A stretch of DNA of 64,000 bases. It comes from Gammaproteobacteria bacterium (GTDB taxonomy: Bacteria > Pseudomonadota > Gammaproteobacteria > Steroidobacterales > Foliamicaceae). Below, piece after piece: positions 37,571 to 46,329 of this stretch. The notes beneath the pieces are model-generated. The model had not been told where the DNA came from. It saw only the letters and a list, made by a program, of their open reading frames with translations, and did no database searches. The stretch covers positions 124,001 to 188,000 of the forward strand of contig JAPOWV010000027.1 in NCBI GenBank assembly GCA_026707445.1. The letters run 5' to 3'. Made by a program: the position numbers and the translations under genes. The first letter of the stretch is position 1. Every line of letters begins with the position of its first letter.

Positions 37571-37600
37571 TCTGGCGTGAGCTAGATGCACGCATGAATT

Positions 37601-37628
37601 GGGGCGCCTTCGGCGCCCCGATTTTTTT
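37601..37628 (+). terminator. Rho-independent terminator after the TonB receptor
   Basis: The hairpin GGGGCGCC-TTC-GGCGCCCC (37601-37619) is followed by GATTTTTTTG. It ends the receptor transcript and lies between convergent genes, about 57 bases before the stop of the CoA ligase gene. Confidence 0.9.
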
Positions 37629-37684
37629 GCGTACGATCAGTTCTAACGGTTGCGCGTTTTCGGCCGTCACGGCCTCAGCGCAAT

Positions 37685-39310
37685 CTACGCGTCCGCAGCC
37701 GCCATTTCTCTCAGTTTGAATCGCTGAACTTTTCCAGTCTTGGTTTTCGGTAGCGCGGTCACGAACTCGATCGCTCGCGGGTACTTGTAGGGCGCAATGG
37801 ACTGCTTGACGTAGTTCTGCAGCTCCTCGACGAGTCCGTCGCTGGCTTTCGCTTCTGCCGTTAGCACAATGTAAGCCTTGACACAATTTCCCCGGTCCGG
37901 ATCGGGAGCAGCGACCGCAGCGCACTCCGCAACCGCGTTGTGGCTTAGCAGAGTCCCTTCGACTTCGGGGCCTGAAATGTTGTAGCCGGCTGAGAGAATC
38001 ACATCGTCCCCGCGGGCCTGGAACCAGTAATACCCGTCCTCATCCAGATGATAGACATCGCCCGTTACGTTCCAACCATCCACGACGTACTCTTTTTGCC
38101 GCGCGTCGTTGAGGTACCGGCATCCCGTTGGGCCTTTGACAGCAAGTCGCCCGGTTGCACCCCTCGGTAGGGGGTTGTTCTGATCGTCGAGAATGCAGGC
38201 CTGATAGCCTGGCAACGGCTTTCCGGTGGCCCCTGGACGGATGTCCTCGCCGCGAGCACCGATAAACATGTGGATCATTTCCGTGGCGCCTATGCCATCG
38301 ATAATACGAATGCCGGTCGCTTCGAACCAATCATCGGAGGTCGGTTTGGGCAGCATTTCCCCCGCCGAGACGCATTGTCTCAGGCTCGACAGATCATGCT
38401 TTCCCAGGTGTTGCAGCAAAACGCGATACATGGTGGGCGCCGTAAAGAGGGCGGTGGCTCGGTACTGCTGAATACCCGCCAACAGGGCGTCCGGCGTCGG
38501 CTGTTCGATCAGCACCGTTGCGGCTCGAAAGTGCAGCGGAAAGACCAAAGAGACACCTAGCCCGAAGGTAAACCCCAGCGGCGGGCTGCCCACATAGATG
38601 TCGTCCGCTTGGGTTTGACACAAGTGCCGGGATACGACATCAGACATTGCGAGAACGTCGCGATGAAAATGCATCGTAGCCTTCGGCTGCCCGGTGGTGC
38701 CTGAGGTGAACGCCAATAAAGCGACGTCATCTCGTGCGGTTGGAACATTGTCAAAGCTCGCTGGCTTTTTCGCTGCCTCCGCGCCCAGGTTCCCACCGTC
38801 TCCAAACGTCATGATGCTTTGAAAGTGACCGGCAGACGCCGCGGCGTCGCTCAGTTCGTCAATCAACCTGGCGTCGCAAAGTACGTGATCGATCTGCGCA
38901 ATCCCTGCAATCGTGGCCAGTTCCTTGGCCCGCAACATCGACATAGTGGTCACCGCAATACCGCCCGCCTTCATGACCGCGAACCAGCACGCCGCAAGCA
39001 TTGGATTGTTGGCGGATCGCAGGAGCACCCTGTTGCCGGGCACTACGCCGAGCTCATCGACGAGCACGTGGGCGATCCGGTTACTCTCCTGGAGCAGCTG
39101 TGCGTAAGACCAGTTGCCGCTCTCGCTGTATATCGCAACCCGGTCTCCGTGCCCTTCGTCGATGGCATCATCGAGCAATACTTGCGCGCAATTCAGTCGT
39201 TCAGGATATTGCAGCTCCGGAAGATCAAAATGAAACTCCGGCCACTGGTCCACGGGCGGGAGACTGTCCCGGGCGAAGGTGTCTTTATGGGCGGTATAGC
39301 TCATTCTCAA
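37685..39310 (-). CDS. AMP-forming acyl/aryl-CoA ligase
   Basis: The 541-residue enzyme has the ANL motifs LLAFTSGTTGQPKATMHFH (about 200-218), IGATEMIHMF and GDVYHLDEDGYYWFQARGDDVILSAGYNISGPEVE, and a C-terminal PKTKTGKVQRFKLR with the catalytic Lys. It is closest in pattern to benzoate- and 2-aminobenzoate-CoA ligases, so an aromatic acid is a plausible substrate. It is transcribed towards the TonB receptor terminator. A shared upstream element (GGACAAGAACTA, minus strand) lies about 71 bases before its ATG. Confidence 0.92.
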   Translation of the reverse strand: MRMSYTAHKDTFARDSLPPVDQWPEFHFDLPELQYPERLNCAQVLLDDAIDEGHGDRVAIYSESGNWSYAQLLQESNRIAHVLVDELGVVPGNRVLLRSANNPMLAACWFAVMKAGGIAVTTMSMLRAKELATIAGIAQIDHVLCDARLIDELSDAAASAGHFQSIMTFGDGGNLGAEAAKKPASFDNVPTARDDVALLAFTSGTTGQPKATMHFHRDVLAMSDVVSRHLCQTQADDIYVGSPPLGFTFGLGVSLVFPLHFRAATVLIEQPTPDALLAGIQQYRATALFTAPTMYRVLLQHLGKHDLSSLRQCVSAGEMLPKPTSDDWFEATGIRIIDGIGATEMIHMFIGARGEDIRPGATGKPLPGYQACILDDQNNPLPRGATGRLAVKGPTGCRYLNDARQKEYVVDGWNVTGDVYHLDEDGYYWFQARGDDVILSAGYNISGPEVEGTLLSHNAVAECAAVAAPDPDRGNCVKAYIVLTAEAKASDGLVEELQNYVKQSIAPYKYPRAIEFVTALPKTKTGKVQRFKLREMAAADA

Positions 39311-39637
39311 CTACTCCCCGGTCTTGAATCTCACATCTCGCGCCGAGATTCGGGTATCACTTATATTAGTGCTAGACCAGTTTAGTTCTTGTCCATAAAA
39401 TTGCAATTTGAGGACGGGGGCCGAGAGAACACGACTGTACAATATCTCGTAACAAGCGTACGGATGGGAAAATTATTGTTTCGGTGGGCCCGGAAATCGA
39501 CTGAGCAGCCGTTACCGCCTCCCCAAGTTCCCCATTTCGACTCCGCAGATGTCTTTTAAATCGCACGGACATGGGCACCCCCGGTTCCCCCACCGGTTGG
39601 CGACAACGCAGCCAAGAAGCGACCATTCAGCTAAACG
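39311..39637. other. Intergenic gap between divergent genes, with one shared element
   Basis: This 327-base gap separates the CoA ligase from the RraA-like gene. It holds TTTAGTTCTTGTCC at 39381-39394 (reverse GGACAAGAACTA), which also occurs beside the operator-like sites at 42181-42194 and 62252-62265 (the latter with one substitution). I see no gene, RNA or hairpin of note in the rest. Confidence 0.5.
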
Positions 39638-40297
39638 ATGACTGACGAAAACGTAAATCGAGCCCTAAAACTTGACGTGGCATCCTTGAGTGATGCAATG
39701 GACAAGTTGCGCATCCTTGGCCAGTGCCTGGGAATCAAACCGAGAGATCACAGTTTCGTCATGGCCGGTCGTGCATTCACGCTGAACTATGACCCGATCG
39801 ACGAATCTGACCCGGGCACGGTTGGCGACTTTATCGACGACATACCGCCGGGCGCCGTTTGTGTTATCGACAATGACGGCCGAGAGGATATGACCGTATG
39901 GGGCGACATCATGACCATGGTTGCCCACACCAAGGGAATCGCCGGGACGGTGATTGATGGGCCCTGCCGCGACGTGCATCTTTGTCTCGATCTCGGATAC
40001 CCGATTTACTCCCGCAGTTTCTCGATGCGAACGGGCAAGGACAGAGTACAAATCCGTGATACCAACGTACCTATTCGCATCGGCGGCGCTGTTGTCAAGC
40101 CCGGTGATATCGTCGTCGGCGGCGCCGACGGTGTGGTCGCATTACCGCAGGATCGTGAAGACGAGATTCTCTCGCTGGCGGAGGAAATCGAGCGCGTTGA
40201 AGAGCGCATCCGCGAGGCGGTACGTAGCGGCAAAACGCTTCGAGAAGCACGTAAAGAGCACGCCTATCATTCTTTGCAAACACCGACTGACGAATAG
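39638..40297 (+). CDS. RraA-like / LigK-type aldolase family protein
   Basis: The 219-residue protein belongs to the RraA-like family (formerly 'demethylmenaquinone methyltransferase'), which includes 4-hydroxy-4-methyl-2-oxoglutarate and 4-carboxy-4-hydroxy-2-oxoadipate aldolases such as LigK. Characteristic parts are VWGDIMTMVAHTKGIAGTVIDGPCRDV (metal and pyruvate site Arg-Asp) and VVKPGDIVVGGADGVVALP. It is divergent from the CoA ligase. With LigB- and LigJ-like genes in the same island, the last step of a 4,5-cleavage pathway is a reasonable guess. Confidence 0.88.
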   Translation: MTDENVNRALKLDVASLSDAMDKLRILGQCLGIKPRDHSFVMAGRAFTLNYDPIDESDPGTVGDFIDDIPPGAVCVIDNDGREDMTVWGDIMTMVAHTKGIAGTVIDGPCRDVHLCLDLGYPIYSRSFSMRTGKDRVQIRDTNVPIRIGGAVVKPGDIVVGGADGVVALPQDREDEILSLAEEIERVEERIREAVRSGKTLREARKEHAYHSLQTPTDE

Positions 40298-40403
40298 CTA
40301 AGCGATCCGTTCGTTCCAGATCTACTCTGCCGAAAGCGTCGATCAGATATCAGACTCCGAATCGACATAGCGCAACCCGCGTTGCGCGAGCCCTTAGAAC
40401 GTC

Positions 40404-41060
40404 CTACTGCGTGCCGAGCATCTTCTCGTAATCAAGACCCATAATTTCCGTAATCGGCAGTCCCTTCTTCAGATCTGCAACCATCAGTTTTTCCTTCCTG
40501 GCAATCTTTTCTGCCGTACCAATAACCTCTTCCGCCCTTGCCGCCGGTATGAACGCGACGCCGCTCGAGTCGGCAATCACATAGTCGCCCGGGTCCACAT
40601 CGACCCCAACGATATTTATCTTCGTATTGAAAGAGGTTTCGTAGACGCGCCCTCGCGCGGTAACGGCAATCGGCTTGCGCCCGTAGATCGGAAAGTCGAG
40701 CTCAATGGCCTCATCGATATCCCGCGCAGCCCCGTCAATGACTACACCATCGATAGCCTTCAACTTGGCACCCGTCGACAGCACACCGCCCCAACCCGCA
40801 CAATCGTCACGGGACTGATGGGCTACGACGATGACGTCGCCGGGGCCGGCAGACTCTACGGCGTTGGTTCCGAGGTGGCGCTTCGATCCACCATCCGGGG
40901 GCTTGGAATCGAGCCTGACGGTCACTGCGCGGCCTGCCACGAGCCGACGCGCTGAAAGCGGCAGCAGCCCTTCAACAGCAGGTTTCAGGCCCAGCGCGTC
41001 AAGCGCGTCGGATACCGCACAACAGTCTAGCGATCTTAGTCTTTCGGTCAGGCTTTCCAC
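40404..41060 (-). CDS. Second RraA-like / LigK-type protein
   Basis: The 218-residue protein shares the family core with the gene at 39638: GWGGVLSTGAKLKAIDGVVIDGAARDIDE and VDPGDYVIADSSGVAFIPAARAEEV, with the Arg-Asp pair of the active site. The two are distant paralogues, not recent copies. It follows two membrane-protein genes in a minus-strand operon whose first gene has the operator-like site at 42165. Aldolase or decarboxylase activity on an oxo-acid is likely; the substrate is unknown. Confidence 0.87.
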   Translation of the reverse strand: MESLTERLRSLDCCAVSDALDALGLKPAVEGLLPLSARRLVAGRAVTVRLDSKPPDGGSKRHLGTNAVESAGPGDVIVVAHQSRDDCAGWGGVLSTGAKLKAIDGVVIDGAARDIDEAIELDFPIYGRKPIAVTARGRVYETSFNTKINIVGVDVDPGDYVIADSSGVAFIPAARAEEVIGTAEKIARKEKLMVADLKKGLPITEIMGLDYEKMLGTQ

Positions 41061-41110
41061 ATGAGCCTCAGCATTCGCAAGTACTGTAACGACTGCATTG
41101 TATCTACCGG

Positions 41111-41611
41111 TTAGCCGGTGCCGACGTAAGGAATGAGGCGGCCCAATAGGAGAACACCTGCCCAGGTTCCGATCGAGGCATACGCCACGGCTTTGGCTAG
41201 TGCCGGCGGGTCATCGTTTATGTCCCACGTATGCATCACTGGGTAGATTTTCCACTTGTAGATGAGTGCATTGATACCGGCGACGACAACGAGCAACATC
41301 TTGATTTGAAACCCGATATTTATCGAGTAGCGCGTCGGGTCGCCGCAGAAAAAGAGGAAGCCCGTCACGAGGTTGAGACCGAACCCGATTAGCACGAGTG
41401 GCAGCAGCTTGTGAACTGCACCCGGATTCAATGAGCGAAAGTGGCCGGCCATTCGCAGGTCAATAACGAGCAGCGACCCCAGCAAGAGCGAAAGCCCGAT
41501 GAAGTGGATAATCTCCATCAGCGGCCATAGCCATACAGTGCTTTCAATCCATAGGTTGAGGGGCGTCCCAACTATTGATTCGGCCATTGATTCCAGGAAT
41601 GACGCCTCCAC
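41111..41611 (-). CDS. Small membrane protein (DUF6644-like), second of a pair
   Basis: The 166-residue protein has four or five hydrophobic helices, including WLWPLMEIIHFIGLSLLLGSLLVIDLRM with a conserved-looking His and Asp-Leu-Arg. The same pattern occurs in its upstream neighbour (LHVIGLAIVVGIFATRDLRLLG), so the two are paralogues, adjacent with a 2-base gap. Such pairs occur beside TonB-receptor and oxygenase genes in environmental bacteria. The His positions could bind haem, but this is inference. Confidence 0.82.
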   Translation of the reverse strand: MEASFLESMAESIVGTPLNLWIESTVWLWPLMEIIHFIGLSLLLGSLLVIDLRMAGHFRSLNPGAVHKLLPLVLIGFGLNLVTGFLFFCGDPTRYSINIGFQIKMLLVVVAGINALIYKWKIYPVMHTWDINDDPPALAKAVAYASIGTWAGVLLLGRLIPYVGTG

Positions 41612-41613
41612 GA

Positions 41614-42105
41614 CTAAAACCCTGCGCCTGAACCTGAACCTAGGTAGGCAATGAGACGACCGTTAATGATCGCCAGCGCCCACAACGACAGCGATACCGC
41701 GGCAATTCTCTTGGTCGATTGTGAGATCGCGGCATGGCTCCCTGCATCCGCAAGCTCGTCGCGAAGCCGGCGCTGAACTACAGTAGCCACGAAAAGACCA
41801 GCGGCGATGCAACTGATCTTGAGCAGAAACGGAATGCTCGTCACGAACATGGTGGCCTGAGAGATAAAGAGAAATACTCCAGAAACGGCATTTACCACGA
41901 ACCCAATCCAGGCGAATTTGCTGAGTGGAAGAAAAGACCCCGGCGTCAGTCCCGAAAAATACCCCAGAAGGCGCAGATCACGCGTTGCGAAAATTCCGAC
42001 CACTATCGCCAATCCGATCACGTGCAGGCTTAGCCACATCGGGTAGGCCCACAACGACTCGCCAACCCAGATCGCCACCGGGGTGTTCTCGAGCCATTCG
42101 AACAT
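41614..42105 (-). CDS. Small membrane protein (DUF6644-like), first of a pair
   Basis: The 163-residue protein begins MFEWLENTPVAIWVGES and has about four helices with the LHVIGLAIVVGIFATRDLRLLGYFSGL core shared with the next gene. It heads the three-gene operon ending in the RraA-like protein. An operator-like TTTATACTTAAA lies 60 bases upstream. Function unknown; a subunit of a membrane redox or transport pair is possible. Confidence 0.82.
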   Translation of the reverse strand: MFEWLENTPVAIWVGESLWAYPMWLSLHVIGLAIVVGIFATRDLRLLGYFSGLTPGSFLPLSKFAWIGFVVNAVSGVFLFISQATMFVTSIPFLLKISCIAAGLFVATVVQRRLRDELADAGSHAAISQSTKRIAAVSLSLWALAIINGRLIAYLGSGSGAGF

Positions 42106-42164
42106 CCTATGCGTCCAGTCCTTGTCCTTAATTTCGGCTAGTACGACTAGTATAGTACATTTAT

Positions 42165-42194
42165 TTTATACTTAAACTATTCTAGTTCTTGTCC
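42165..42194. promoter_or_regulatory. Operator-like site and shared element before the membrane-pair operon
   Basis: TTTATACTTAAA (42165-42176) continues as CTATTCTAGTTCTTGTCCG. The whole 30-base block is almost identical to 62236-62265 ahead of the Rieske operon, with one base different over the core and flank. This level of identity between two promoter regions in the same orientation suggests a common regulator or common ancestry. Confidence 0.6.
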
Positions 42195-42250
42195 GTTCAA
42201 CCCCTTTGCTCGTGGTTTTTGCAGGTGAGCAATACGGCATCAAACTTCTA

Positions 42251-42838
42251 CTAGCCTTCCACCTCGATCCTGATGATCTCCTTGAAGAAGCCGGCAACTC
42301 GGAGCGTAATCGTCGTCGGACCGTCTTCCAGGTTCAGCCAATACCAACCGTGCTCGCCCGAGAAGGCGGCAACAATCATTCCCGATTGGTCACGCCCTTC
42401 CCTCTCTTCGTAGCGCACGAAAAAGTCATCGCCGAAGTCGTCGTCGTGACCATGGAAGTCGGTGTACACCTGGCCGCCATTCGTAGTCCAGTCGAATACG
42501 ATCGACGCGCCCTGCTCCAGGATCGCCTTGTATTCCACCCCGCCATCAACCGGAAGCTCGATGGTGACGGTCTCCGTTTTCCAAGCCTCGTCTTGGCCGA
42601 CAAAGTTTTCACTTGTGGCAGAAGGTTGCGCTATTCCGAATTCGTCCATCTCTACTTCGAGGTCGCCGGGGGCGATGAAGCGAAACCTGGGTGCACCACC
42701 CGTCGATCCCAGGCTCACGCTCTCCGTTTTGCCTGCTGCGGGCGATTCGGCAGTATTCTTATCTACGAAGCTTGTTCCGATTAGCGTCCCTGCACCAAGA
42801 GCGGCGAGAGTAATTAGGACGATGGTCGCTTTTTTCAC
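42251..42838 (-). CDS. Secreted or membrane-anchored protein ('transmembrane anchor protein' type)
   Basis: The 195-residue protein has one N-terminal membrane helix (ATIVLITLAALGAGTLIGTSFV) and a periplasmic beta-rich domain with GWYWLNLEDGPTTITLRVAGFFKEI at the C-terminus and a His/Asp-rich YTDFHGHDDDFGDDFFVRYEE stretch that could bind metal. This architecture is often annotated as transmembrane anchor protein next to HupE/UreJ genes, as here. It is the last gene of the minus-strand operon that begins at 46151. Confidence 0.83.
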   Translation of the reverse strand: MKKATIVLITLAALGAGTLIGTSFVDKNTAESPAAGKTESVSLGSTGGAPRFRFIAPGDLEVEMDEFGIAQPSATSENFVGQDEAWKTETVTIELPVDGGVEYKAILEQGASIVFDWTTNGGQVYTDFHGHDDDFGDDFFVRYEEREGRDQSGMIVAAFSGEHGWYWLNLEDGPTTITLRVAGFFKEIIRIEVEG

Positions 42839-42859
42839 TTAGTTTCTCCTCAATCCGAA

Positions 42860-43621
42860 TCAACCGCTCAAGTATTGAGCGAGTTGGTAGGTCATTAGCG
42901 CAAATCCGGCCACTACCAAGCCTCCATTCACGATGACCCTTGCGTATCTATTGTTGTGATCCCAGGCAAACAAACGCAGCAATAGGACGATCACGAGCAG
43001 AGCGGCGAACTGCCCCAGTTCCACACCCACATTAAAGGCAACGAGGTTACCGACCAGTCCGTCCGGACGTAGACCAAGGTCCTGTAGTTTTGTAGCCAAC
43101 CCCAGGCCGTGGAACAAACCGAAAACAAATACAGCTACGTGCTCGTCAGGCGCTTCTCCAAACAGATTCTTGAAGCCCCCAAGATTGTCAAACCCCTTGT
43201 ACGCAACCGACAATCCAATAATCGCGTCTACAAGATACGGATTGACATGCAGCCCGAGCAGTACACCACCGATTAAAGTGATGCTGTGTCCTAGCGCGAA
43301 CAGGGTGACGAAGATCGCGATTTCACGGATGCGGCGTAGGTAGAAGACGACGCCAACGAGAAACAACAAGTGGTCATATCCGGTGACCATGTGCTTGGCG
43401 CCAAGCCAGAGATACAGCGTGGGTTGCAGGCCCAGCCTGCCGACAATTAGTTCCCTGTCCACGTCGGAAACGTCGTGCGCGATCGCCCGACCCGCGAATA
43501 GCGCCAGCGCTACCGCTACGAACACGAGCAACGGCAAGACCGGCTGAACGATCGATCGGGAAGATTCGTAAGAGATCTTCCTGCTACATGGTTGCGCCTC
43601 GATCACCGACACTTGTTGCAA
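42860..43621 (-). CDS. HupE/UreJ-family membrane protein
   Basis: The 253-residue protein has an N-terminal hydrophobic segment ending in AIAHDV and about six further helices with the HupE/UreJ_2 hallmark GAKHMVTGYDHLLFLVGVVFYL and a later FVFGLFHGLGLATKL, containing the His residues thought to bind nickel or cobalt. Members act as metal permeases or accessory proteins. The gene lies between the ferredoxin and the anchor-protein genes, so it may deliver a metal to a secreted enzyme of this operon. Confidence 0.9.
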   Translation of the reverse strand: MQQVSVIEAQPCSRKISYESSRSIVQPVLPLLVFVAVALALFAGRAIAHDVSDVDRELIVGRLGLQPTLYLWLGAKHMVTGYDHLLFLVGVVFYLRRIREIAIFVTLFALGHSITLIGGVLLGLHVNPYLVDAIIGLSVAYKGFDNLGGFKNLFGEAPDEHVAVFVFGLFHGLGLATKLQDLGLRPDGLVGNLVAFNVGVELGQFAALLVIVLLLRLFAWDHNNRYARVIVNGGLVVAGFALMTYQLAQYLSG

Positions 43622-43641
43622 TGCCTCCAGGAGCTAGGCGT

Positions 43642-43959
43642 TCATTCCTCTGGAGCGACTATCAAGGTTAGGCCATCGAACTCGTCCGTATAAGGGATCT
43701 GACAGGTAAGGCGCGATCGCTCACTATCGAAGTTGTCGAGCCCTTCCAACAGCCAGGCTTCATCTTCTCCCCGATCGTCAAGTTTACCGAGCCACTCAGG
43801 TTCAATGAAGCAATGGCAGGTGGCGCACAAGGCCAATCCGCCACAAACCCCCTCTACGCTGTTATCCAGATCACGAAGGATTTCCATGACGGATACGCCT
43901 TCCTGGCCATCCACCTCTACAGAGTTTCCTTCTCTATCAGTGACGAAGATCTTTCCCAT
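43642..43959 (-). CDS. [2Fe-2S] ferredoxin, adrenodoxin/putidaredoxin type
   Basis: The 105-residue protein has four cluster cysteines at 39, 45, 48 and 86 (C-x5-C-x2-C-x37-C), the spacing of adrenodoxin-type ferredoxins that serve P450s and Rieske oxygenases. It overlaps the 3' end of the cytochrome c gene by 43 bases. No ferredoxin reductase is in the window. It is a candidate electron donor for the Rieske oxygenase at 60905, though that oxygenase family normally uses a reductase with its own ferredoxin domain. Confidence 0.93.
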   Translation of the reverse strand: MGKIFVTDREGNSVEVDGQEGVSVMEILRDLDNSVEGVCGGLALCATCHCFIEPEWLGKLDDRGEDEAWLLEGLDNFDSERSRLTCQIPYTDEFDGLTLIVAPEE

Positions 43960-44354
43960 GTCAGTTCAGCTCTTTTTTTGGCGTGCTCTTTGGCTCGACG
44001 GGACTCCAGGCTCAAAATCCACTCCGTCATTGCTCGTGCCTCGTCTTCCGTAACGTGGTCGTTCGGTACCATAGGCGCCATCCCCCAGTTTCCGCCGCCG
44101 CCGGAAATGATCTTTTCAATGAGCACCTCGAGCATGACTTCCTTGCGTGCAGAATGAAGGGCGGCAATTGCCGTGTACGGTGGCCCCAGCAGCACCACAT
44201 CCATAGAGTGACACGCGTGGCAACCTTTCTCCCGCAACAACGGTAGCTCTTCGGTCCCCTCAGAGTGACCAGGGCCTGCAACGAGGATCAAACTTACGCA
44301 GGAAGCAGCAACAACGCGCAGTCTCTTTCCGAGTGGGGGTCTTTGTTCTCTCAT
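43917..44354 (-). CDS. Secreted class I cytochrome c
   Basis: The product of about 145 residues has a signal peptide (RLRVVAASCVSLILVAGPGHSE), a single CHACH haem motif after LLREKGC and the distal region GNWGMAPMVPNDHVTEDEARAMTEWIL with the axial Met, as in small cytochromes c551/c5. The ATG at 44354 or the GTG at 44357 is the start, directly after the stop of the beta-propeller gene. It probably carries electrons in the periplasm from the upstream secreted protein. Confidence 0.93.
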   Translation of the reverse strand: MREQRPPLGKRLRVVAASCVSLILVAGPGHSEGTEELPLLREKGCHACHSMDVVLLGPPYTAIAALHSARKEVMLEVLIEKIISGGGGNWGMAPMVPNDHVTEDEARAMTEWILSLESRRAKEHAKKRAELTWERSSSLIEKETL

Positions 44355-44357
44355 CAC

Positions 44358-46151
44358 CTAGTCCTCCACTCTGGATAGTTGCTGTTTCTTGTCATAGGCG
44401 CCGTCACCCGGGTCGATAATGAAGGCCATTCGTCGCCCATAGGCCATGATTGGAACGTTGCCGTAGGAGGACACGAGCACACCGGTGTCCGGATCCACCT
44501 GCAGCATTCTCAAATAGGCACGCTGTCGCGGAAGTGGCAACACCCCAAACTCCTTCGTGCTGGGATCGAAACGATAAATTACGTCGGCGTTGGAGGTGGC
44601 AATCCACACTACTTGTCGCACAGGGTCCCAGGTCACCGCATAGGGCGCGCTGCCGCGATCCGGCAGATCGTAGATACCGATCTGCTTTCTTGCCTGGGTG
44701 TCGTACTCCACGAGCTGACCACCGCCGAACATCGGCACATACAGGATGTCTTCTTCGCTAATCGTCAATCGGCGGGGGCCTGCGTTCATGGACGGCATTA
44801 CCACCAACTCTTCAAATTCCAGAGTCTCCGTATTGAAGGAGCCGAACGCGCCGATACCGAGCTGGCTGTACCAGACATGCTTGCGGTCAGACTCCATCAG
44901 TGCGCCGTAGAGCTGGGCTCGAGCACTTGGCCGTCCGGGTATTTCCGGCGCGATATAGTTTCCGACTGCGCCGGTCTCCGGATGAAAATAGCCGACCGCA
45001 TTGGCGGCAATATTGGAGTACCAAAGCCGCCCCTCAGTGTCAGTAAGCGCCTCGTGCTTGGGATCGAAGGTGACATCGTGGATACCGACGCCGCGGACTT
45101 TCTCGTCTCGTACGGGCCAGACCCGCCACTCTTCATTCTCGGGATCGACGAGCTGGGCCACGATTCCATTAAATAGCCCCGTGACCCACAGACTGCCGTC
45201 CGAGCCCTTGTTCAGAGTGTGCGGCCCCACGGGAACGTCGGACGGAACGGTGAAGACGCGCTGCTCGCCCGTAAATCTGTTGACTCTAATCAAGTCGTCG
45301 GAGTTGACGTCGGCAATCCAGAGGTCTGAGCCCATGAGCACCGCTTCGCGAATCGCATTCGGATCGGGCACTTCGTACTCGCTGATCACCGTATCCGGAG
45401 TGACGATCAGCGGCGCACCCCAATCGTAGTCCTCCACATAGTCCATGCGGCCAGGAAAAAGTTCGGTGATTTTCTTTGCCAGCGGCTCAACGGGAAACTG
45501 CCAGTACGACGCCTGGACGTCCACCTTGCGCTTCGGATTTCCTCGTGCGAACTCCTCTACATAGAGGTAGTTCATATACTTCACTGACATGCTCCAGCTC
45601 TGCTCCAGAGCGGGGCCAGAGTTTCCGTGCATGTCATGGATGTCATTCGCGAAATCGCGAATCTCTGGCGCCGGGAATTGATGACAGCTGACGCAATTCT
45701 GAACTATCACAGCCAAATCTTCAGGGTCCTGGACCGAATCCAGCCATGCGGATGAGGGAGCAACCGCGGCTTGATTAGCTACACGCCGCATAACGATGGT
45801 GAGGTTGGCGATCTCATCGTTGCCGTTGAACGACGAGGCGGTACGCAGCTGCTCGAACCCGAGCGCGCGAACCGTGACGGGCAGCTTCTCGCTCGACGCA
45901 TTGGCAAATGCCCGCGGAAACGAGAAGCGTCCCCTCTCATCCGTAAAGACGGTGACGGCAGTGGCACCGTGTGCGCCCGGGCCCCAGTCGAGTGTGACTT
46001 GCGCTTGACCCACGGGGCGCCCGTTGATGTCCAGCACACTCCCCTCTACCGATACCGTCGCCTGAGCAGCGCCAGCCAGGCCCAGTGCCAGCGCAGCTGT
46101 TGCCAACGAGCGGCGAAAAAACACATGATTGGGCAACGAAATCGATCCCAT
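44358..46151 (-). CDS. Secreted Vgb-like beta-propeller with an Ig-like N-domain and a CxxCH motif
   Basis: The 597-residue protein has a signal peptide (ATAALALGLAGAAQA), a carboxypeptidase-regulatory-like beta-sandwich (about 33-115, VEGSVLDINGRPVGQAQVTLDW), a short linker with one haem-type motif CVSCH near residue 155, and a C-terminal propeller (about 255-590) with repeats of the virginiamycin-B-lyase type such as GSDLWIADVNSDDLIRVNRFTGE and GRLWYSNIAANAVGYFHPETGA. It would be periplasmic and haem-bearing. The next gene encodes a cytochrome c, so a redox partnership is likely. Virginiamycin lyase activity itself is not implied. It heads the operon ending at 42251. Confidence 0.88.
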   Translation of the reverse strand: MGSISLPNHVFFRRSLATAALALGLAGAAQATVSVEGSVLDINGRPVGQAQVTLDWGPGAHGATAVTVFTDERGRFSFPRAFANASSEKLPVTVRALGFEQLRTASSFNGNDEIANLTIVMRRVANQAAVAPSSAWLDSVQDPEDLAVIVQNCVSCHQFPAPEIRDFANDIHDMHGNSGPALEQSWSMSVKYMNYLYVEEFARGNPKRKVDVQASYWQFPVEPLAKKITELFPGRMDYVEDYDWGAPLIVTPDTVISEYEVPDPNAIREAVLMGSDLWIADVNSDDLIRVNRFTGEQRVFTVPSDVPVGPHTLNKGSDGSLWVTGLFNGIVAQLVDPENEEWRVWPVRDEKVRGVGIHDVTFDPKHEALTDTEGRLWYSNIAANAVGYFHPETGAVGNYIAPEIPGRPSARAQLYGALMESDRKHVWYSQLGIGAFGSFNTETLEFEELVVMPSMNAGPRRLTISEEDILYVPMFGGGQLVEYDTQARKQIGIYDLPDRGSAPYAVTWDPVRQVVWIATSNADVIYRFDPSTKEFGVLPLPRQRAYLRMLQVDPDTGVLVSSYGNVPIMAYGRRMAFIIDPGDGAYDKKQQLSRVED

Positions 46152-46211
46152 GTACCGTCTCCGTGTTTCGTTAATTCGGTAGCTTACGTCGGCTACCGAG
46201 TATACACTTAT

Positions 46212-46244
46212 TTTAAGTACAAAATATATTACTTGAAGTATAAA
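46212..46244. promoter_or_regulatory. Two operator-like sites between divergent units
   Basis: TTTAAGTACAAA (46212-46223) and TTGAAGTATAAA (46233-46244) are each one mismatch from the island motif read on the minus strand. Their starts are 21 bp apart, two helical turns, so a protein could bind both on one face. They lie between the propeller operon (minus) and the amidohydrolase (plus) and could control both. Confidence 0.55.
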
Positions 46245-46329
46245 ACAAATGGTAAGATCATCGCGTCTAGGCTGGCGCCGAAGATTTTCCTTGATTCGTC
46301 AGGCCATCCACCTTCGCGCAGGAGCGATT

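Noticed and set aside
44358..46151. Calling the propeller protein a streptogramin (virginiamycin B) lyase
   Set aside because: The propeller repeats are Vgb-like, but the protein has a signal peptide, an Ig-like domain and a haem motif, and sits with a cytochrome c; antibiotic resistance is not supported.
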